Positions 30,373-34,660 of a stretch of 34,660 nucleotides of DNA are shown piece by piece. The number at the start of each line of letters is the position of its first letter. The first letter of the stretch is position 1. Origin of the DNA: Comamonadaceae bacterium (GTDB lineage: Bacteria; Pseudomonadota; Gammaproteobacteria; Burkholderiales; Burkholderiaceae_C); NCBI GenBank assembly GCA_947447355.1, contig CANFJF010000040.1:1-34660 (forward strand), read 5' to 3'. Position numbers and translations under genes: made by a program. A model generated the notes under the pieces. The model was not told the DNA's origin, searched no databases, and was given only the letters and a program-made list of their open reading frames with translations.

Positions 30373-32178
30373 ATGTACCAATACACCGAATTTGACCGCC
30401 AGTTCGTCCGAGCGCGGGCTGACCAATACCGTGACCAACTCACGCGTTGGCAAGCCGGCGACTTGTCTGAAGACGAGTTCAAGCCATTGCGTTTGCAAAA
30501 TGGCTGGTACGTGCAACGTTACGCGCCCATGCTGCGCGTGGCTGTGCCTTACGGCGAACTCTCCAGCGCGCAGGTGCGTGTCTTGGCCAAAATCGCCCGC
30601 GACTACGACCAACCCAATGCCGAGCTGTTCAAAGACGCCCAGGCCAAACAAGATTTGCTAGGTCCGGTCTTGACCGGCGGTTTGGCCATCAGCTCCAAGC
30701 TGACCGCCGGCTACGCCCACTTCACCACGCGCCAAAACATCCAGTACAACTGGATTCCGCTCGACAAGTCAGCCGACGTGATGGACCTGCTGGCCAGTGT
30801 CAACATGCACGGCATCCAGACCAGCGGCAACTGCATCCGCAACATCACCAGTGACGAACGTGCCGGCATTGCCGCTGACGAAATCGCTGACCCACGGCCG
30901 TTTGGCGAAATCCTGCGCCAATGGAGCACGCTGCACCCAGAGTTCGCTTATCTGCCGCGCAAGTTCAAGATCGCCATCAGCGGCGCCCGTGAAGACCGCG
31001 CCGCCACCGCCTGGCATGACGTCGGCCTGCATTTGATCCGCAACGCCGAAGGCGAGCTAGGCTTCAAAGTCTTGGTCGGTGGCGGCATGGGCCGCACCCC
31101 CATCATTGCCAGCGTCATCCGTGAATTTTTGCCTTGGCATCAGGTCATGAACTTCATCGAAGCCATCGTTCGCGTCTACAACCGCTATGGCCGCCGCGAC
31201 AACATTTACAAGGCCCGCATCAAGATTCTGGTCAAAGCCGAAGGTCAGCGCTACATCGATGACGTCGAAGCTGAATACCTGCAAATCATGGACCATGACG
31301 GTGGTCCACACACCATCACGCAGGCCGAACTCGACCGCGTCACGGCCTGCTTCGTGCCGCCATCATTGAGCTGCGACCGGAAGAGCGCCGACGCCAAAAT
31401 CGCCAATATTTTGCGAGCCGCAGCCGAAGACGACATCGAGTTTGGCCGGTGGCTCAAACAAAACGTCACCTCGCATAAAAACCCTGATTTGCGCGCTGTG
31501 ACACTGTCATTCAAACGCCTCGGCCAAGCCCCTGGGGACGCCACAGCCGACCAACTCGACAAGGCCGCTGAATTGGCTGATGCCTTCAGCGCTGGTGAGT
31601 TGCGCGTCACGCACGACCAAAACTTGCTGCTGCCATGGGTCGCCTGCGACCAGTTGCCTGAGCTCTGGCGCGCCGCCCGCAAGGCCGGCTTCGCCCGCCC
31701 GAACATTCGCCTGCTGACCGACATGATCGCCTGCCCAGGCGGCGACTTTTGCTCGCTGGCCAATGCGCGCTCAATCCCGATTGCCGAAGCCATCACCGAG
31801 CGCTACCAAGACATGGATGAGCTGCACGACTTGGGCGAGATCGACCTGCACATCAGCGGTTGTATCAACTCGTGCGGCCATCACCACAGCGGCCACATCG
31901 GCATTTTGGGCGTCGACAAAGACGGATTGGAGTGGTATCAGGTGTCGCTGGGCGGCTCTGACGGATCTACCCTGAGCGGCGACTCGGTACCAGGCAAAGT
32001 CGTCGGCCCGTCGTTCACGGCGTCTGAAGTGCCCGAAGTCATTGAAGCGGTATTGGACACCTATCGCCAACACCGCGAGTCTGGCGAAACCTTCATTGCC
32101 ACGCTGCGCCGCGTCGGCATGGACCCGTACAAGGCTGCGGCCAAGAGTGCGCGCATCCCTGTGGTCGAACAGGCGTGA
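30373..32178 (+). CDS. cysI: Assimilatory sulfite (nitrite/sulfite) reductase hemoprotein
   Basis: A 601-residue siroheme/[4Fe-4S] reductase. N-terminal ferredoxin-like half: LRLQNGWYVQRYAPMLRVAV, FTTRQNIQYNWIPLDKSADV and TSGNCIRNITSDERAG. The C-terminal half has the cluster/siroheme Cys motifs CPGGDFCSLA (C-x5-C) and GCINSCGHHHSGHIG (C-x3-C), both complete. The enzyme reduces sulfite to sulfide with six electrons. The downstream APS reductase, DUF934 and sulfate adenylyltransferase genes decide for sulfite rather than nitrite. The leader before the ATG contains GTCAC-N6-GTGAC (about 30331-30346), which might be an operator or weak hairpin. It overlaps a GTG that could start the next gene. 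Confidence 0.93.
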   Translation: MYQYTEFDRQFVRARADQYRDQLTRWQAGDLSEDEFKPLRLQNGWYVQRYAPMLRVAVPYGELSSAQVRVLAKIARDYDQPNAELFKDAQAKQDLLGPVLTGGLAISSKLTAGYAHFTTRQNIQYNWIPLDKSADVMDLLASVNMHGIQTSGNCIRNITSDERAGIAADEIADPRPFGEILRQWSTLHPEFAYLPRKFKIAISGAREDRAATAWHDVGLHLIRNAEGELGFKVLVGGGMGRTPIIASVIREFLPWHQVMNFIEAIVRVYNRYGRRDNIYKARIKILVKAEGQRYIDDVEAEYLQIMDHDGGPHTITQAELDRVTACFVPPSLSCDRKSADAKIANILRAAAEDDIEFGRWLKQNVTSHKNPDLRAVTLSFKRLGQAPGDATADQLDKAAELADAFSAGELRVTHDQNLLLPWVACDQLPELWRAARKAGFARPNIRLLTDMIACPGGDFCSLANARSIPIAEAITERYQDMDELHDLGEIDLHISGCINSCGHHHSGHIGILGVDKDGLEWYQVSLGGSDGSTLSGDSVPGKVVGPSFTASEVPEVIEAVLDTYRQHRESGETFIATLRRVGMDPYKAAAKSARIPVVEQA

Positions 32179-32189
32179 AAGATATCACC

Positions 32190-32606
32190 ATGAAATTACT
32201 CACCACCCACGACAACGCTGAAGACATCGACGCTCAACTCACTAGCACCGTTGTTCTAGGCAACGATGCAGACCCGATGGACCTGCCGCTGGACGGCGTC
32301 AAACGCATCGACCTGCACTTTCCGAAGTTCACCGACGGTCGCGCTTACAGCCAAGCTTTTTTGCTGCGTCGGCGACGTGAATTCGTCGGCGAAATTCGCG
32401 CCACCGGCGACGTCCTGGTCGACCAACTCGCCCAAATGGAACGCAGCGGCTTTACCGTAGCCGTCTTGCGTGCCGACCAGCCGCTGGAAGTCGCTCACCG
32501 CGTGTTGGCCAGTTACCCGGGTTACGGCGTGGGCCGCTATCAAGGTGACGCGGTGCAAGTCGCTCCTCACTTTGCATTGAAAGAAACTGAAGGTGCAAGC
32601 TCATGA
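32190..32606 (+). CDS. DUF934-domain protein of the sulfate-assimilation operon
   Basis: A protein of 139 residues from the ATG at 32190; a GTG at 32175 overlapping the cysI stop is an equally possible start. The DUF934 pattern is RIDLHFPKFTDGRAYSQAFL, RRRREFVGEIRATGDVLVDQ and a C-terminal PLEVAHRVLASYPGYGVGRY. DUF934 proteins are regularly encoded beside cysI and cysH in proteobacteria, and are thought to assist sulfite reductase, perhaps as an electron-transfer or maturation partner; the function is not established. It ends in a four-base overlap with cysH. No Cys residues are present, so it is not itself an Fe-S carrier. Confidence 0.88.
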   Translation: MKLLTTHDNAEDIDAQLTSTVVLGNDADPMDLPLDGVKRIDLHFPKFTDGRAYSQAFLLRRRREFVGEIRATGDVLVDQLAQMERSGFTVAVLRADQPLEVAHRVLASYPGYGVGRYQGDAVQVAPHFALKETEGASS

Positions 32607-33385
32607 GCGCAGTCTCCCTTTACGCCAAAGCATCGCCAGACTTCGACGCCAAGCTCACCGAAACCATCGCGCTACTCCAACGCGCAGCGCAAGAATTTTC
32701 GCCCTTGACGCAGGCCTCCAGTTTGGGCGCAGAAGACATGGTCATCACCCACTTGCTGGCTGAGCACCACATCGATTGCAGCATTTTTGTTTTAGAAACC
32801 GGCATGCTGCACCCGCAGACCGTGGCGATGATGGGCCGCATTGAGGCGCGCTACGCCCGCCCGGTGGATGCCTATCGCCCGGTGGCCGAAGTCGCTGCTG
32901 AATTCGTCAGCACGCACGGTGACAAAGCCATGTACCAGAGCGTGGAGCTGCGCAAAGCCTGCTGCGGCATCCGCAAAATGGAGCCGTTGGGTCGTGCGCT
33001 GGCTGGCAAAAAAGGCTGGCTAACGGGCCTGCGCCGCGAGCAGTCGAACGCCCGTGCCGAAGTCCAGTTCATTGAACACGAGTTTGTCGGTGAGCCCGGC
33101 GCAAGGGCCAAAGTCAACCCACTGGCCCGCTGGACAGCCGGCGACGTTTGGCACTTTATCGGCATCAACAATATTCTGTACAACCCGCTGCACGACGAGT
33201 TTTTCCCGAGCATCGGTTGCGCACCCTGCACCCGCGCCGTCACGCTGGGCGAAGACATTCGCTCCGGCCGCTGGTGGTGGGAGCAGGAAAGCGCCAAAGA
33301 GTGTGGCCTGCATGTGTCTGACGGCGCTGAAGGTCAGTCCTCGTCCATTTCATCCATCATCCCCATCAAAGAGGTCTCCGCGTGA
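32603..33385 (+). CDS. cysH: Assimilatory APS reductase (CysH family, [4Fe-4S] type)
   Basis: A 260-residue member of the PAPS/APS reductase family. The nucleotide-binding part has TQASSLGAEDMVITHLL; substrate-binding WLTGLRREQSNAR follows. The Cys pairs that mark the [4Fe-4S] APS-reducing branch are all present: Cys120-Cys121 (ACCGIRK) and Cys206/Cys209 (GCAPCT), plus the catalytic Cys234 in ECGLH. It reduces APS to sulfite and AMP using thioredoxin, so APS kinase is not needed before it. It couples to neighbours by four-base overlaps on both sides (ATGA at 32603; GTGA at 33382). Confidence 0.94.
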   Translation: MSAVSLYAKASPDFDAKLTETIALLQRAAQEFSPLTQASSLGAEDMVITHLLAEHHIDCSIFVLETGMLHPQTVAMMGRIEARYARPVDAYRPVAEVAAEFVSTHGDKAMYQSVELRKACCGIRKMEPLGRALAGKKGWLTGLRREQSNARAEVQFIEHEFVGEPGARAKVNPLARWTAGDVWHFIGINNILYNPLHDEFFPSIGCAPCTRAVTLGEDIRSGRWWWEQESAKECGLHVSDGAEGQSSSISSIIPIKEVSA

Positions 33386-34350
33386 ACGCTGTAGCCGAAG
33401 CCAACCTGTTGAGTCAAGCCCAACACCACCAGCACGCCCAGCTGAGCAATGCCCATCTCGACGCTTTGGAAGAAGAGGCGATCTTCATCCTGCGTGAAGT
33501 CGCCGCCGCTTTCGAGCGCCCAACCCTGCTTTTTTCCGGCGGCAAAGACTCGCTGGTGCTCCTCAAATGCGCTGAGAAAGCCTTTGTCGACAGCACCCGT
33601 GGCGGCCACATTCCGTACCCGCTGCTGATGATCGACACCGGCCACAACTTCCCTGAAGTGACGGCTTTTCGCGACTACCGGGCCCAGCAGCTCGGCGCTA
33701 ATTTGATTGTCCGCAACGTCGAAGACTCGATGAAGCGCGGCACCGTTCGGCTGGCGCATCCAGACGAGCCGCGCAATGTGCACCAGTCGGTCACGCTGCT
33801 GGAAGCGATTGAAGAGTTTCGTTTTGACGCCCTGATCGGTGGCGCCCGCCGTGACGAAGAAAAAGCCCGCGCCAAGGAGCGGATTTTTTCGCACCGTGAC
33901 GCCTTCGGCCAATGGCAACCCAAAGCCCAACGGCCAGAGCTGTGGAACCTGTTCAACACGCGCTTGCAACCGGGCGAGCACTTTCGCGTGTTCCCGATTT
34001 CCAACTGGACTGAACTCGACGTCTGGCAATACATTGAGCGTGAGCAGATCGAACTGCCATCGCTGTATTACGCGCACCAACGCAACGTGGTGGAACGCAA
34101 AGGTCTGCTGGTGCCAGTGACCGAGCTCACACCCTTGAAAGCCGGTGAAACCGCGGTCGAAAAAACCGTGCGCTTTCGCACCTTGGGCGACATCACCTGC
34201 ACTTGCCCGGTCGAAAGTCCCGCAGCCAACCCAGCCGAAGTGGTGCTTGAAACGCTGACGGCCGACGTCAGCGAGCGCGGCTCTACCCGCATGGACGACA
34301 AGACATCTGACGCCTCGATGGAGAAGCGCAAAAAAGAGGGATATTTCTGA
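33382..34350 (+). CDS. cysD: Sulfate adenylyltransferase subunit 2 (ATP sulfurylase small subunit)
   Basis: A 322-residue PP-loop ATPase. [20 protein letters not shown], the PP-loop [56 protein letters not shown], and [18 protein letters not shown] with a C-terminal [10 protein letters not shown] are all typical of CysD. It adenylylates sulfate to APS with CysN in the cytosol. The GTG start at 33382 overlaps the cysH stop as GTGA. The stop overlaps the cysN ATG by one base. A long antisense frame lies over the gene but has no family features. Confidence 0.96.
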   Translation: MNAVAEANLLSQAQHHQHAQLSNAHLDALEEEAIFILREVAAAFERPTLLFSGGKDSLVLLKCAEKAFVDSTRGGHIPYPLLMIDTGHNFPEVTAFRDYRAQQLGANLIVRNVEDSMKRGTVRLAHPDEPRNVHQSVTLLEAIEEFRFDALIGGARRDEEKARAKERIFSHRDAFGQWQPKAQRPELWNLFNTRLQPGEHFRVFPISNWTELDVWQYIEREQIELPSLYYAHQRNVVERKGLLVPVTELTPLKAGETAVEKTVRFRTLGDITCTCPVESPAANPAEVVLETLTADVSERGSTRMDDKTSDASMEKRKKEGYF

Positions 34351-34660
34351 TGAGCACGATTCTTCAAACCTGCAGCCCAGAAGCTGACAACGCCGAGCAA
34401 GACACACGCGCAGCCCTGCGCTTTGTCACCTGCGGCAGTGTCGATGACGGCAAAAGCACCTTGATTGGTCGCCTGTTGGTCGACTCCCGCGCCGTGCTGC
34501 AAGACCAACTGGCCAGCGTGCAGCGCAGCGGCAAGGTCGACTTGGCTCTGCTGACCGATGGCTTGCAAGCTGAGCGCGAGCAAGGCATCACGATTGACGT
34601 GGCCTACCGCTACTTCAACACCGTCGCCCGCAAATTCATCATTGCCGATGCGCCCGGCCA
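34350..34660 (+). CDS. cysN: Sulfate adenylyltransferase subunit 1 (GTPase), 3' end off the window
   Basis: Only the first 103 codons are in view. The start ATG overlaps the cysD stop (TGATG). The translation-factor-like GTPase domain begins with [20 protein letters not shown] (G1 P-loop), then [19 protein letters not shown] (G2 switch I with the conserved Thr) and FIIADAPG at the edge (G3, as usual in CysN). It drives APS formation by GTP hydrolysis. Whether a CysC kinase domain follows cannot be told from this window. Confidence 0.96.
   Translation, partial: MSTILQTCSPEADNAEQDTRAALRFVTCGSVDDGKSTLIGRLLVDSRAVLQDQLASVQRSGKVDLALLTDGLQAEREQGITIDVAYRYFNTVARKFIIADAPG

Noticed and set aside
33334..34407. 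357-codon minus-strand open frame over cysD
   Set aside because: cysD on the other strand has the PP-loop and all conserved blocks plus coupling to cysH and cysN; the antisense frame has no recognisable domain.
1..34660. CRISPR arrays, tRNA/rRNA genes, intact insertion sequences
   Set aside because: Looked for by eye on both strands; no regular spaced repeats, cloverleaf-like sequence with T-loop motif, transposase or paired terminal repeats were found. A tRNAscan/ISfinder run would be decisive.

Overview
The window looks chromosomal and comes from a Gram-negative betaproteobacterium, most likely a member of the Comamonadaceae (Burkholderiales). The clues are two orphan TTT-type ('Bug') binding proteins without TctA/TctB, a long MnmC whose FAD domain has the form I remember from that family, YggX, DsbB, and a cysI-DUF934-cysH-cysD-cysN assimilatory sulfate cluster using an APS-reductase-type CysH. 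This placement rests on gene content and motif recall, not on a database search.

Positions 1-4779 hold accessory catabolic genes. They are the N-terminal part of a Baeyer-Villiger-type monooxygenase running off the left edge, a divergent SnoaL-like/DUF4440 protein, an IclR regulator, a malate/L-lactate-type dehydrogenase and, divergently, a 6PGDH-like dehydrogenase with a DUF1932 C-terminus. Positions 11713 down to 4805 form one compact minus-strand run of eight genes: a PDC-lactonase-like amidohydrolase, E1 alpha, E1 beta, a free-standing lipoyl domain, a catalytic-core-only E2, and a TRAP transporter (DctP, DctQ, DctM). The simplest reading is uptake of an organic acid, lactone opening and/or alpha-hydroxyacid oxidation, then oxidative decarboxylation of a 2-oxoacid to an acyl-CoA. 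No E3 is present, so it must come from elsewhere.

Positions 11800-13700 are gene-poor. They hold a citryl-CoA-lyase-like gene between debris, including a frameshifted remnant of an AMP-dependent CoA ligase. A good sigma-70-like promoter at 13709-13738 then opens an eleven-gene plus-strand run to 24260: TTT receptor, nitroreductase, nitronate-monooxygenase-like protein, crotonase, class III CoA transferase, second TTT receptor, second crotonase, acyl-CoA ligase, HMG-CoA-lyase-like protein, MarR regulator and RraA-like aldolase. Together these suggest capture of a carboxylic acid, CoA activation by two routes, hydration, and retro-aldol cleavage. Three of the enzymes (crotonase 1, the lyase and the split E2) depart from the textbook family in diagnostic positions, so the substrate is probably not a standard one.

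From 24350 rightward the content becomes mostly housekeeping: a hydrolase/phosphoribosyltransferase pair with strong ribosome binding sites, dsbB, a tiny Cys-rich protein, yggX overlapping a 5'-truncated mnmC with a damaged methyltransferase domain, a TauE/SafE permease, and the cys operon, in which cysN runs off the right edge. I saw no tRNA, rRNA, CRISPR array, intact transposase or attachment site.
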